Assembly: GCA_949316235.1 (NCBI GenBank)
Contig: OX438759.1
Coordinates: 10,677,118 to 10,741,117 of the forward strand
DNA length: 64,000 bases
Direction: 5' to 3'
Source: Oegoconia quadripuncta
Lineage: Eukaryota; Arthropoda; Insecta; Lepidoptera; Autostichidae
Shown here: positions 21,401 through 33,106 of the stretch, in pieces
How the letters are laid out: every line of letters begins with the position of its first letter
Position numbering within the stretch: the stretch's first letter is position 1
The notes under the pieces: model-generated
What the model was told of the DNA's origin: nothing
Databases searched by the model: none
The model's input: the letters and a program-made list of their open reading frames with translations, nothing else
Translations under genes and position numbers: made by a program

Positions 21401-23606
21401 TAGGGTAAAGATACAAGCTACCAGTACTATTCTATTCTATTATTCTATTCTATTCTACTTTCTTGGTAATCCGATCGTAGTTAGAGATTAAGATTATTAT
21501 TGACAATGTATGAAATCGAATTTTCTAACTCTTCTAAAAATAGGTACATTATTTGTACCAATTGAAGAACCAATATCTATATAAGAATACATACAGACGC
21601 GTTTAAATGTCACCCTCCTTTTGGCTTCGCTGTAGTGGAGTAAAAAATGAACTTCGAAACTTCATATATATCGACAATTGGCTAATATCTCATGTCTATC
21701 GGCGAGTCTCTCACGGTGATTAGGATTTGTGAACACATAATGTGCATAGTAGTTGAACTTAAACCAATGTAACAATAGACTATCACAGACACTGGCACCC
21801 AAAGTGGAGTCAGGTTACCCAGCTGGACACTTTATTTTAAAATAATATTTTGAGAAACAACGAATTTGTTGTGTTCCTTGGAGTGCTAACGGATAGCAAT
21901 TAATTTGATTGTGAAAGTGATTTTCTTAACTTTTAACCCGATGAACTTTTGCTTAGAAATAATATATTCTACATACTAATATACCTACCTACTATATCAA
22001 AAATTAGTGTCGTTGCTCGGTGAAGTTGGTATCACTGTGTGTAACACGCAATTTCTTTGCCCCGACCTCCGACTACATGCTTGTTTTGTTTTCTATGTGA
22101 GTTCAGAATACGACAGATAATTAGACGCTTAGAGCAAATGTTCTGTATATTGACGCTAAGTATGAATGAAAACCCTCCTCCCCCGCCCCGCGTAATGGAA
22201 AATAAAACGACGATTATAGAATATCGTGGAATTCTTGTCTTCTACACCATTGGACGATTAATTTCTTTGGGTTCATTTTATAAATTGCTGTACCTGTAGA
22301 TAATAATAATAAGTTGTTGCATGTTAGGCTTGTAGAATATCAGTGTTGGGTAGGAGAAGGGACGATACAAAACCTTTCAAATTAGTTTGTGACCCTATGT
22401 TTATGCATATACAATCAATGCTCACCAATATCTTTCTCTCTACTTCTTATATCGAGGTATCTGTGCCTCTGAATTGAACTCCACATCCGCAACCTCTATC
22501 CTTGATCGTTGGCGTCTATGAGAAACTTTTGACTCTGCATATACATCTTGCGTGAGCCGGATTTCATTGCATTCCTTATAGGTAACTTGAGGTAGGACAG
22601 GATTCAAAAATCTTCTAAGTAACTCTCTTCGCTGTCTTCTCATACATTAGTCACAACTAGTCTTATTTATATTTCTTACAGCAATTGTCATTTTGCCGCC
22701 ACCTTCTTCCCCTGCATCTCTTCCTCTTCCCCGTGTAGTATGTGGCAATATTGCCAATTCTATGTGATGCGTTTCATTTTATGTATCATAATCACATTTC
22801 ATTACTATTCTAACGTACACTTGCCCAAATGTATTCTAAATTAGGTAGTTTATGACCAATTTGTTTGTTTCGATACCCTAAACTGGCAAATGATTGCAGC
22901 CGAAAATGTCGTACTCAAACTAATAAAGAATCGATGCCGGTGCAGAACTCATGCATTAATTACTGCTAAAACGTCTTCGTATGTTTCTTTCATTCTTACT
23001 TATTGTATATTCTATACGTTAGAAAAGGCATGATAACAAGGCATGTTAATTAAGATTCTAGCTCGTTCTTCTCTGGAGAATCAAACAATTTTAAGTTACA
23101 TTGACGAATTCAAATATTACGATACAATTTTAATCGCGAATTCGTAAATTATACAGCTATCATAAGATTATGGTAATCTTTTAAGAAAATTTTCCGATAA
23201 ATACAAAGGTTATTGGGAGCCACACTTCAAACTACACCTCTATTTTACATTTTGTATGAATGAAACTTTAAATACAACTCTACTATAACATTCGAATGAT
23301 AAAATGATAAATAAATATTTAGAAGCCAATAAACACTTGGACACCAAAGTGCATTCAAAACAATTCATAACAATTCATAACTTGTTTAAACATACACAAC
23401 TTGCAACGAATGTTGAAACAGTTCTGTAACCTCTCGTCGAGAGTTGAGCAAGTGGAAGTGGAGTAGGTCCAAAGTTTATTGGTTCGTACTGGTCGTAGGG
23501 TTATTCCTAAGAAACTTTTAATATACCCTAGAGATTGTTCCGTGATCGACTCTCTTTTACGGTTGTGTTTTTGCACAACGGATTAGCGCTTAACCTAAAT
23601 CATACC
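21401..23606. other. No recognised gene; microsatellite
   Basis: A (TTCTA)n microsatellite lies at about 21424-21456. The rest shows no repeat match in this window and no credible frame. A proline-rich stretch at 22170-22195 is only a C-run in an unsupported frame. Confidence 0.4.
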
Positions 23607-23926
23607 TTTTTTTTATGCACAACGGGTCAGCACTTGACTTCAACCTGATGTTAAGTGAAAATAAAGCCGACGGTGGTAGCGTACTGACCCGGAAACCCCA
23701 TTTGGGGGACTGGAATATCTTATCTTTGACAACCGGAACACAACAATGCTATAACATTGCTGTTTGGCGGCAGATTTAGATAAGATGGTAGTAGCTATCC
23801 AGGCGGAAATTTAAAATGCCCTACCACCAACCAAACCGAGTACTAAATATGTACCCCGCTGGGGATCGAACCCGCGACCTCCGAATCGTAAACCAAATGT
23901 TGTTTACATTGAGCCACGGAGGTGGT
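23607..23926 (-). mobile_element. SINE-A, near full length
   Basis: Minus-strand copy: head ACCACCTCCGTGGCTCAATG, box B GGTTCGATCCCCAGC, and poly-A as a T-run at 23607-23614. The tail block is shortened, lacking the TCACACC portion. TACC borders both ends and could be a short target duplication. Confidence 0.88.
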
Positions 23927-23929
23927 TAC

Positions 23930-24088
23930 CTCATGTTAAGTGAAGATAAAGCGTCGGGTGGAAGCTCTTTCACCCAGAACCCTGAACGCATTCATTTCTA
24001 TCTTACCCCAAACAGCCGCAGAACTAAGCAATGCTACCAATATTTAAAAATTGCCGTACCACCCACCGAACATAGTACTAAACACAGT
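23930..24088 (-). mobile_element. Second, diverged partial SINE-A
   Basis: Directly abuts the previous copy. TCATGTTAAGTGAAGATAAA, GGTGGAAGC, AGCAATGCTA and CCGTACCACCCACCGAACAT keep the SINE-A order with many changes and internal gaps. It is older than the copy next to it, which suggests the young copy landed in or beside the old one. Confidence 0.65.
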
Positions 24089-24093
24089 ACAAG

Positions 24094-24182
24094 TACAGTC
24101 AGCTGCAGAGAAATATGACCCCCCCAGTACTTGCAATCGTATGTGAATAGAGGGTGATATTTCTCTGTAGCTGAATATACTG
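24094..24182. mobile_element. Short MITE with CAGCTGCAGAGAAATAT arms
   Basis: An 89-bp inverted-repeat element. The left arm TACAGTCAGCTGCAGAGAAA pairs with the right arm TTTCTCTGTAGCTGAATATA plus CTG. The ends TACAGTCAGC recall a very common lepidopteran MITE from memory. Confidence 0.65.
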
Positions 24183-24249
24183 CGAATTGTTCGATGTGAA
24201 TCCGGTTTTGTAAACCTTATATTGATTACATTACACGGAGTCGGTGTCC

Positions 24250-24292
24250 ACTCCTAAATTTGGGATGACGGTCATGACTCAATATTTGAAAT
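24250..24292 (+). mobile_element. D-repeat 3' scrap
   Basis: CCACTCCTAAATTTGGGATG then ACGGTCATGACTCAATATT parallels the D-repeat end ACCACCCCATTTGGGATAAA plus GGTCATGTCTTAATG. Confidence 0.45.
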
Positions 24293-24689
24293 TGTAAGTA
24301 CACATAAAATAATTACCTAATAATAAGCTTATCTTTCCTACTTCAATAATGACCTGCACAACAAAAATGACCACTCTCAGTTTACAGACGTAACCTTCAG
24401 TGAAATTTATGATTTCATTGCTTTAAAATTAATAAACAATGTTCCGGCAAAAACTTTGCGGAATAATTATTTACCCAAATATGTAACCTTTACGATATCA
24501 CATCGAGGCCGAAATGTAATGTTACCTCGCCACCGTCTCTCAGAAGCCCATGACGGATTGACCTAGTGACTACCTGACAGTATTATCAAGCCGCCATCAG
24601 AGGCTAGCTGCCGCCTTTAACATAAGCGTTACATCAAAACATCTTTTAAAAACAAGCTTTTAATACTCGGGCATGATTCATCATCATCT

Positions 24690-24981
24690 CAGTCCGTAAA
24701 CATTCCACGGAGGCCTTCCCGCGTATAATGAGGAGGAATGGGCCATAGTCCACCACGCTAGCCCAATGCGGGTTGGGGACTTCACATGCCTCAGAATTAT
24801 TTCTCAGGCATGCAGGTTTCGTCACGATGTTTTCCTTTACCTTTTAAGAGTAGTACGATAAATTAACAAAAGTAATCAAATTAAATTTAAGCCTCATTGG
24901 TCCATGGTCTGCCTGGGAATCGAACCCGGACCTCATAAATTGGGAGACCACGTCTTAACCGCTGAACCACCGATGCCTCCA
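24690..24981 (-). mobile_element. tRNA-headed SINE with CATGCAGGTTTC body
   Basis: On the minus strand the head GGAGGCATCGGTGGTTCAGC (box A) leads to GAGGTCCGGGTTCGATTCCC (box B). On the plus strand the body reads CATGCAGGTTTCGTCACGAT and ATGGGCCATAGTCCACCACG. From memory these body words are widespread in moths and butterflies. Only one clear copy is in this window. Confidence 0.75.
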
Positions 24982-26127
24982 TCATGGTTATGACATATTA
25001 TTCTAGTGTGTATGTAAAATTTCGCATCCGTGTGCTATTAACCGTTGAGGAGATCCCTCTTGGGGAGACAATCCTGACTGCAGCATCAGGTCATTTAACT
25101 ATCAAAACTGACCATGTATGCAAATTTTCATAATGCTTTAACACGAAATTATTTAAAATAATTGAAATGCCAAAACGGAGTCCAGTGAGGTTCCATTCTC
25201 TCTCTCCACTCTGGCGGCAATAAAAAACAAAACAATTATATTATAAATCGGTCTGAAATTTATTGACGAAGATAATCGCGTAAAAACATACAAAAGAAAT
25301 ACAATCGAATTAAGAACCTCCTCTATTATTTATGCAGTCGTTTAAAATTATAAAATTTTTAAGAGACACGTTTCTGTTTTGAAGTAAAATTATTTTGGTT
25401 TCATTTGATTGTTCATTAATTACCGAAATGACCAACCGAGATGGGAGTAGCCTGAGCCAAACGTGACACATACCCAGTTTGTGCTCATGTCATACGAGAA
25501 TTAATTAAATTTGTGTGTACACTAAAGATTACATGCCGGCCCTTGTTTGTACGGAGGTTAATCTATTATTAAAATGCAGCTGCATCCACGTGGTCATATT
25601 ATACCGTCGCCATTGTGTGTCGTAATTATTTTAACATGTTACAGTTGTACGTATTACATTACTGGCAATTTATGTAATTTATCGTAAGTGATTCATGCTT
25701 CTATACGGGCAAAATATTGATATAGTACCTACTCCATTTCACACACATTGCAGTATTATTTGAATGTCGAATGAAGTACTGTCCGACTTGTTAGATTCCT
25801 GTTCAGTATTCAATTCATAAAGGTTCACATTAAATGCTCTCGGAACTGAACCAACTTCACCCGTCTGTCTATCCGTTTGTCTGTCAACAGTTTTCTTTAG
25901 CAGATTACGTACCGCTATGATTCAATTATTTTTTAATTTATTGAATGTAAAAGCGGTCCTATAATCATTTTTGTTCATCGTCCGTTTGTATAGCTATTGG
26001 AGCATGTGCAGAATTTATGTAGGTAACTGTATTTTTTATTGGACGAAGATAAGAATAGCTATAAGTATGAATGTTTAAGGAAAAAATTGTCAATTTTACA
26101 TATTTCATATAAAATTGTTTCGCTTTC
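24982..26127. other. No recognised feature
   Basis: AT-rich sequence without frames or internal repeat matches that I can support. A CCGTCTGTCTATCCGTTTGT run near 25860 is the type of motif seen in some lepidopteran repeats, but is not enough for a call. Confidence 0.4.
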
Positions 26128-26266
26128 GCGGGTATGATGGAAGAGATCCCTTATAGATATAAGTTCGCCCTATGTAGATTTGTATATTTTGATTCATTTT
26201 AAAATGTATTTTGATGTGTGTATATTATGTGTGTGTATACCTAAAGTGTTAAATAAATATATTTTT
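26128..26266 (+). mobile_element. LINE 3' UTR fragment, copy 1
   Basis: GATGGAAGAGATCCCTTATA then GATATAAGTTCGCCCTATGT and an AAAGTGTTAAATAAATA end. The same order occurs at 37985-38119 (TGGAAGAGATCTCTTATAGA, GATAAGCTCGCCTTTTGTA, AAAGTGTTAAATAAATAAAT). Confidence 0.7.
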
Positions 26267-27699
26267 GCTGAGGCTCTTATTCAAAAACGACAATATTTTA
26301 AGATTCAAATAAAATAAATATCCTCTCAGAATACCTTTCAGTACCTATTCTATAGACAAACACCAAATACCAAACATATTTCGCTGAAATAATTAATTAA
26401 TGAGGAATAACTTAATTAATATGATGGGTTAATCTGTTAGTAACCTTAAATAGAAGAAATTGTTCAATTTACAAAGAACTTTGGTGAGATTGATGAAACA
26501 CTTTCCCACACCTAAGCATCTCCCTGTATGTGATCATATTCACAGAAGTGTGGTCGTGTCACGGCTGTAACCACTTACTGCGACTTTTCCACGATTTTGC
26601 CATTATACAGGGTGTTAGGGAGGTCGATGAAAAGCCGTAGAGAGCTGAAGTCATTTGCAACATTTCAAGCTAAACTTCGCAAGTACAAAATTAGGTATAT
26701 ATTATTTTAATTTCTCAATTTACTACGCCAGTGGAAACTATCGCAGAAACATGTAATATTTTTTGTAGGTACTTCGTCTGATTATACCTTTGTTTTATAC
26801 TTTACTTAGCTTTTATTACTTTTTTTTTAATTTTACCTTTACTTTAAAAAATACTAGAACATTTCGAATATCGTATGACGGTACTAAAATAACTTCGGAT
26901 TAAAATGTTCGTAAGATCTTCACCTACCGCCCTCTGTCGCAGTCCGATGGTTAAATCACCCATTTGATAAACTGTGAAAAACCAATTATTAGTTTGGCGA
27001 ACATCTCCGCTTGTATAGCTAACCTGTGCAAATCGGTTTATTAAGTTGTGTTAGGTTACTTTGGGTTAAATCAAGTCACCCCACGAGGTAAGACCCGTAA
27101 CAAGTTGCCTTATGGCATATGCGCTGTTCGCTATCAGTCTACGGGCAGTTTATCAAATGCCGGATTTTTACCATCAAGCTGCGATTTCCTTTATAGAGGC
27201 GACTCTTGTCACATAGGTATAAAAAAAAAAAACTTGTCGATTACTGTACGTAAAGTAAAAATAATCGCTTTAAGTGACAAATATTATTTTCATATTTATC
27301 GTAGTCACCCTTTTAAACGATTTTACCTAATTAAATAGGACGTAATATAAAAATATTAATATGACAATTGCTATCTTCCGAACGCGACATCGCCCACGTG
27401 GTTTCAGTTTAGGTGTATCAAGCATAAATTGCTTGTAATTCGGATTAAAAAGAATACCTCTTATGTTAATGCAGCATATTCCGACTAAATACTATACTTA
27501 TGGTGTGTGTTCGAAAACACAGCTTGTAAATGTCACAATATTTATCCAACTAATATTAAAAATGTGGTAGCTTCTTATTGGACTGAAATTTGGGATAACT
27601 AGAAAAGTTATAGGATACACGTTATTCCTGCAAAAGGTTATTTAGGGTTAACTTAGGAAAATTCCGCGATTTAAACAGAATAATCTTAGTAGTAGTTCA
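26267..27699. other. No recognised gene
   Basis: A single TACAGGGTGTTAGGG end-like motif lies at about 26605 with no partner. The 96-codon plus frame 27048-27338 has no recognisable domain. The remainder is AT-rich. Confidence 0.4.
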
Positions 27700-27821
27700 A
27701 CCGCCTCCATGGCTCAATGTAAACAACATTGGATTTACGATTCGGAGGTCCCGGGTCGATCTCCAGCGGGGTACATGTTTAGTACTCCGTTTGGTTGGTG
27801 TAGGGAATATTGGAATCTATA
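27700..27821 (+). mobile_element. SINE-A head (5' part of a disrupted copy)
   Basis: ACCGCCTCCATGGCTCAATG, box B-like GGGTCGATCTCCAGC and GTTTGGTTGGTGTAGGGAAT; it then stops matching SINE-A. The corresponding tail in the same orientation resumes only at 28384, about 560 bases later. Confidence 0.8.
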
Positions 27822-28083
27822 TTCCTTGTTCAAATTATACATTTTAGGTTTCCATGGTTTTGCTACAAATCTATTTGTCAATCTAATAAAAAACCTGTCA
27901 AACTGAAGAAATGCGTTTTCTCTGAAACAGTTCATTATTTAATAGGTCATGGCCCAGAAAAAAAGATGTGTGACGTTAATAAATAAACTAAATGGGACGG
28001 AAGACTACGCGAATTGGAAATTTTCAATAAAAATGTTATTGATGAAAGAAAAATTATTTCGACGCACTAGTCAGCTCCCAAAC
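27822..28083 (+). pseudogene. Ty1/copia-like leader and gag start
   Basis: ATG at 27949 opens a frame with KKRCVTLINKLNGTEDYANW, then KFSIKMLLMKEKLF. The pattern L.G..NYA.WKF.M...L (here NGTEDYANWKFSIKMLL) is the usual beginning of copia-type Gag polyproteins. The frame is cut after about 44 residues by the SINE-A at 28084. The 130 bases before it probably belong to the leader or LTR; the part 27879-27946 recurs inverted at 28309-28386. No other copia coding part lies nearby. Confidence 0.6.
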
Positions 28084-28309
28084 TTTTTTTTATGCATGAC
28101 GGTTTTGTACTTGACCTCAATCACACCTGATGTTAAGTGAAGATGAGGTCTTTGGTGGAAGCGTACGACCCGGAAACCCCAACATATATGGGGGACTGGC
28201 TATCTTATCTCTGACAACCGGAACACAACAATGCTATTAACATTGCTGTTTGGCGCCAGATTTAGATAAGATGATGGCAACTAGCCAGGATGAATTTTTT
28301 TAATATTCC
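28084..28309 (-). mobile_element. SINE-A, head missing
   Basis: Poly-A (T-run 28084-28091), then on plus TTGACCTCAATCACACCTGA, TCTGACAACCGGAACACAAC and GATTTAGATAAGATGATGGC. It stops near TATTCCC at 28303-28309, the same internal SINE position where the plus-strand head at 27700-27821 stops. Confidence 0.8.
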
Positions 28310-28386
28310 CTATTAAATAATTAACTGTTTTAGAGAAAACGCAGTTCTTCAGTTTAAGAGGTTTTTTATTCGATTTTTATTAGGTT
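28310..28386 (-). mobile_element. Inverted copy of the copia-like leader
   Basis: The minus strand reads AATAAAAAACCTCTTAAACT, GAAGAACTGCGTTTTCTCTA and AAACAGTTAATTATTTAATA. It matches 27879-27946 with few differences and a small internal duplication of AATAAAAA. Together the pair forms a 70-base inverted repeat around the gag fragment. Confidence 0.75.
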
Positions 28387-28509
28387 GAGAGAGATAAGAT
28401 AGCCAGTTCCCCAAATAAGATGGGGTTTTAGGATCAGTACGCTTCCACCTTCACTTAACATCAGGTGTGATTGAGGTCAAGTGCTAACCCGTTGTGCATA
28501 AAAAAAAAG
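28384..28509 (+). mobile_element. SINE-A tail (3' part of a disrupted copy)
   Basis: Begins at GAGATAAGATAGCCAGTTCC and runs through CTTAACATCAGGTGTGATTG to GTTGTGCATAAAAAAAA. The orientation equals that of the head at 27700. Confidence 0.8.
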
Positions 28510-28907
28510 TTATGTTAAATATACGCAATAATTCAATTTGCATATTAAAGTTAGCGTTATCATGTCCATATCTTATGAGTAGGTATGTGTAATTCATAAA
28601 TCATTATCATCTTAAACGGTTGGCGAGCGACTCTCCTGCGTCCACATAAATAATAGCGACCTGAACAAACAAAAATATTAATTTGTGTATGTATTACGCC
28701 GCGTTATCTTTTTACTTAGATGTAGAATAACTGGAATAGCCTTATTACGTCAGTACAAGATTGTATATACTTTATGAAATTACAACCCTTGCCATAGACA
28801 CATAACACATTTTTTTTTTTTTCATGATAATCTTGTTGGAGGATGACCAAACATCCGACCAATCACGGAGATAAAATATGAAATTGAGAGGGGCCGAATT
28901 ACAATTG
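28510..28907. other. No recognised feature
   Basis: AT-rich, no frames of note; a T-run lies at about 28812-28823. Confidence 0.4.
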
Positions 28908-29196
28908 CGTGTGTTGGTTTCGGCATGTATAAAGAATAGAACGAACCCAGCTCTTCCAGGGGTGTCGTAAAAGGCAACTATGGAACTTTCCACGTACGTT
29001 TGTTTGTACATTTGTACGTTTCAACGTACGGCGATTTCCCCCCTGTCACATGTGTATTTCTCTATATTTCGAAATGTGAACCGTAGCTGTAGATTCAAGC
29101 ATTAAACTTTTAATGTTTGTAACACCCAAACGCTAATGTTTGGGATATCTCTGACCACCCCATTTGGGATAAAGGTCATGTCTTAATGTATGTAGC
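28908..29196 (+). mobile_element. D-repeat, near full length with duplicated middle
   Basis: Starts TGTGTTGGTTTCGGCATG, continues GTGTCGTAAAAGGCAACTAT, CCCCTGTCACATGTGTATTT, CTTTTAATGTTTGTAACACC and GGGATATCTCTGACCACCCC, and ends near TTAATGTATGTA. About 20 bases around GTACGTTT/GTACGTTTCAACGTACG are partly repeated. Confidence 0.82.
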
Positions 29197-29638
29197 TATA
29201 GGTACAGATTAATGTATTAATGTACGATAATAACGTGAAGAAACTGAAAGTTCTGTGCTCCTGGCCGGTCATAAATGTTTGAATTTTGATTGTTACATGT
29301 TTTAAAACACAACAGTCAATCACTGATTTTAAAAAAATGGCGGGAAATCGCATGTCAATTGTTTTTATCACAGGTTAAAGTTCGTCACCCGTAGCAATAA
29401 CGGAATTAAAGCGAAAAGCTTTTAGGGCGATGATTTTTTATGATTTTAAAAATTTACTAACTCCGGAAGACTGCACTGCTCGTCTTAAAAATGTCTGCTA
29501 CAAGTCTGCTTCCAGTATTGTAAGTTTGTGATAAGTCTTTAAACAGTCTTTCTAATACATGAAACTGTGTACAATAAGTGATTTAATTATAATTTTATGG
29601 TGGCCTTGTAGTTTTACGCTTATTAACAACTATTTATT

Positions 29639-29690
29639 AACCGAGTTCAAAAAGGAGAAGGTTCTCAATTCGGCCGTTTGTATTTTATTA
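29639..29690 (+). repeat. Short copy of the 7395-7572 repeat
   Basis: AAAAAGGAGAAGGTTCTCAA then TTCGGCCGTTTGTATTTT parallels 7404-7440. Confidence 0.5.
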
Positions 29691-30090
29691 TTTTTTATAT
29701 CTACATTTGCGGTATTGCTTAGCTGCGGTTTCACAAATTACAGGTGCCACGGAAGATCAGCGCTGCAAGAGCGCCCTCTACTGTGGGCTTACTTTAATAC
29801 GTTAGTACTATATTAATTCTGTAACTGTGGGTTATGTCAGCATAACCCAATAACCTACCTCTTTTTTTGATAACGAGTTCCTAAGCCTTGGTACCACAAT
29901 TTGTACCGATTTTTGCCATTAATGTTATCATAATAAATAAGTTTCTTTCTTCTTTCTTTCTTTCATCAGTAATATTCTGACTTATGTCAAACTTATGTGA
30001 TAATACTGACCAGCGATTCTTGAAATTACTGGAAGTTAATTATTGTTGTGATTATTGTATTTTTTGTTTGTTATGTTATGACAAAAAGAA
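29691..30090. other. Possible LINE tail with CTTTC microsatellite
   Basis: CATAATAAATAAGTTTCTTT followed by (CTTTC)n at about 29944-29965 looks like a LINE 3' end with a short-unit tail. No coding remnant precedes it. Confidence 0.35.
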
Positions 30091-30148
30091 ATGAATCCAC
30101 ATCTAGTGCAGTTTAGGGTCCGTGTTGCACCCTCGTCGTGGCAAGACG
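30091..30148 (+). CDS. Candidate first coding exon, unidentified
   Basis: ATG at 30091 is preceded by AAAAAGAA. The 58-base frame MNPHLVQFRVRVAPSSWQDG ends at ACG|GTGAGTA, a good splice-donor match. The surrounding 200 bases are GC-richer than the neighbourhood. I do not recognise the protein. The overlapping minus frame (30036-30368) also stays open across a GC-rich stretch, so chance or an unknown repeat is possible. Confidence 0.2.
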
Positions 30149-30149
30149 G

Positions 30150-31063
30150 TGAGTATACAAACGAGCTAATTGTTTGCGTCGCGAGTCGAGACGACCGCCA
30201 GCAAACAGGCAAACATAATGGACATACTCCTTTTGTAAAACTGTTAAGTAAACCGCGGCGTTTAAGTCCTAGAAGTAAGGAAGGGGATAAACGTCTAATG
30301 GATAGATATATCGATTTGCCATAATTTACTTCTAGGGCGCTTACGTGGTACCCATGTAAAACGGCCACAGGGTACGCATTGAAAAAAACATAAAATACTA
30401 GCTCGTCGTTTCACACACACCCAAATACCTTATACTACTTGTTGTTTCAGTCGATTACCACCCTTTGGTAGGATGAGAGTATCCATAATCTGTTATCATG
30501 GGAGCAACGCTAAGATACCAAAATAAAATAACTGTTCCACAAAAAGTACTTTTTTTTGTGGCTTTTATATCGTGCACTTCGGGCATAATAAATTTTGCCA
30601 TTAAACAAGTAGAGGGAATATCCGGTTTAAAAAAAAAACTAATTTGATTGGTTATTCATTACCATCTAGAACAAATAAATAAATAACAATATAAGAAACA
30701 ATACCAATCACAAAGGGACTAGGACCTCAGCAAGACAATAGAATAGACACATATAAATAGCGACAGACAGAACACAAAGAACATACAACTTTTACATAAA
30801 AAAGAAAGATTGGTAATTGATTTTATTGTCGACATATTTGTGTTACCTCCAAAGTAAAAGTTGGTCACATTCATGGGCACTCTCACCTCTTATAATGATG
30901 GCGAAAAACTGAAGCAATATGTAGCATAGCAATAACCATATAATTAAATTACTAAAAATTACTTTAATTTTATTTATTTTTTTACCAAGTCACCAGTAAT
31001 TCTCAAGAACTCTCCAAATATATATATGATATTACTCAATCATAGTACGTAACATAACTTGAC
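30150..31063. other. No recognised feature
   Basis: The first 200 bases are GC-richer with open frames on both strands; the rest is AT-rich with no repeat match. Confidence 0.35.
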
Positions 31064-31300
31064 GACCGATTGGTGTAGTGGATAGTGATCCTGTCTGCGA
31101 AACCAACGGTTGCGGGTTCGAATACCGCGAGGGCTAAATGTTTGTGTGATGAATACAAATATTTATTCCCGATTCATGGATGTTTATACAAATATTTATG
31201 TATGTTTATCCATTATTTAGTATCCTTACAAGCTTTGCTTAGTTTAGAAGTAGATGATTGGTGTTAGTATCGGAAATATTTATTTTCCATCTATTTATTA
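31064..31300 (+). mobile_element. SINE-B, full length
   Basis: GACCGATTGGTGTAGTGGAT, GGTTGCGGGTTCGAATACCG and TGTTTGTGTGATGAATACAA, then the body and an AATATTTATTTT tail. One change in box B (GGTTCGAATACC) may weaken transcription. Confidence 0.87.
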
Positions 31301-32714
31301 TTTAACTCTGAGGTATTTCTATCTGAAGGTTACATTAATGATTACTTCTACATTGCCGATTCTCGTTAAATGGCAATATAGCTTCCAATAATAATACAAC
31401 TCAAAAATATTTAATATATAGTAATATGAATGCTCATTTCACAAACGGATTGAAATAAATACTTTGTTCATGTTTTCAGAGCTTGGTGCTTACAACAAAC
31501 AAACAAACAATATTTGTGAATTTTTCATATATTCTGTATGAAACAAAAATCAACAGAATCTGGTTAAAAGCGGAAAATTATTGTGCTGAAAAGTCATCGA
31601 ATCTTCATTATTTCTATAAATACTGAAGATTCTTCGATTCGATTCGATTCGACTTCTATAAGTCGAATATCCCGTCATTGGAATTTGGTCATGGTGATGT
31701 TCACATTTCACAGTAAGTACTTTTAAATATCAAGATTTTTTTTCAGGTATAAAACTTAATTGTAATTATAAATAAACTCACCGGTATAATTGGTGCTTGC
31801 TGGGTTCTATTCTAGTTTATTTATTCATTATAGTACGGCTTATAAGCAAAGACTACTCCATGTTTATGTGTGTGTGTGTATATGTATGTCTCCATTCCTT
31901 TGGCGCATCCTATAGCCTAAACGGCTTGACCGATTTCGAAGTACATAGTGTCGTTAGATTCGTCTTACATACAATATATTGTAAAAAATCCAACATGGCG
32001 TCCGCAATGTACAAAATATGCGGTCGGGTTTTTCAGTTTTAACTTAAATACTTATTAATGTTTTTATTTCGAAATTGCTGTCTTATTTCTCTTTGATTTC
32101 TGTGTAGATTTCAGAATAAAAAAATAGTCCTCGTATAAAAACTGTACTACACCGTCAATGCCTTTGAAATCAAACTTTGCTATTCCCGTTAACCAAAAGT
32201 TATGTTAAATTTACAAAACAAAATTTAATTAGCCGTACAATCCCCCAATTAACCGCTAGTAACAGCTTACCGTCATTGCCCGGATCAAATTGATTACTCA
32301 AAACTTTAATAGAGTTTTGAACGCAGGTGAATTGGGATTTATTTTGGTGGAATTACAACTAAATCATAATTTTCACATACATTCGGTTATTCAAGTTTGG
32401 GTCCGGTTTTACTCGTACTACGATAAATTTTCATCACATAATTAGGGTAAAGAAAGACAAATGGCCCTCCCGGTCAGGCTCCTTGTTTCACGTCCCACTG
32501 TCAGCCCAATTGTTATCATTTGCTGCATGCGTCCCAAAAGTAAAATTCTATACTAACTGTTTGGTATATGCGTCTTCGTTCGTTCGTTCGCACGTTCCTA
32601 TGCCCACGGGTGTTTTACAAAACACCACGCCGATGCTGATGCATGATGTGATTCTTTTGGTGCATAATAGGTATCCGTAAAATATTGGTTCCAAGAACTC
32701 TTTGTCATACCACA
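31301..32714. other. No recognised gene; microsatellites
   Basis: (GATTC)n at about 31632-31652 and a CGTTCGTTCGTTCG run at about 32578-32591. A (TG)n-like GTGTGTGTGTATATGTATG lies at 31869-31887. Frames here show no domain. Confidence 0.4.
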
Positions 32715-32855
32715 TTCCTGGTTTACCTTACGAAATATATAGAAATGCATATATGGCAGAGGTGAGCCTTTCATTACCGTTAAAAATTGCAAAACTATAT
32801 ATGTCTTTTGGTGGAAAGTCCCTTAATCGCCTTTTACGATACCATTTTATTTTAA
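32715..32855 (-). mobile_element. D-repeat, partial
   Basis: Plus-strand words CTGGTTTACCTTACGAAATA, TATAGAAATGCATA, GGTGGAAAGTCCCTTAATCG and CCTTTTACGATACC match the reverse D-repeat order. Both ends are missing. Confidence 0.75.
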
Positions 32856-33106
32856 TTAACCTCAATCATATGTATATTAAATAAATAGTGTCTGTTTTGA
32901 GGATATAACTTCTAATTTGTTTATTTAATACTTCATTGCATATAAGCATACACATTAAATTAAAACAAAAAACCAGAACAGTATTGAAAATATACATTGG
33001 TGACAAAGGTGGGATTTGACCTATATTGTTAAGTATTTGAAAGGGTGAAGTTATTTACCCAATCAACATACCCACCGCCTTGTGTATAATAAATAAGTAG
33101 ACTATA

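Noticed and set aside
24890..24981. tRNA gene on the minus strand
   Set aside because: tRNA-like promoter boxes only; the attached repeat body identifies a SINE.
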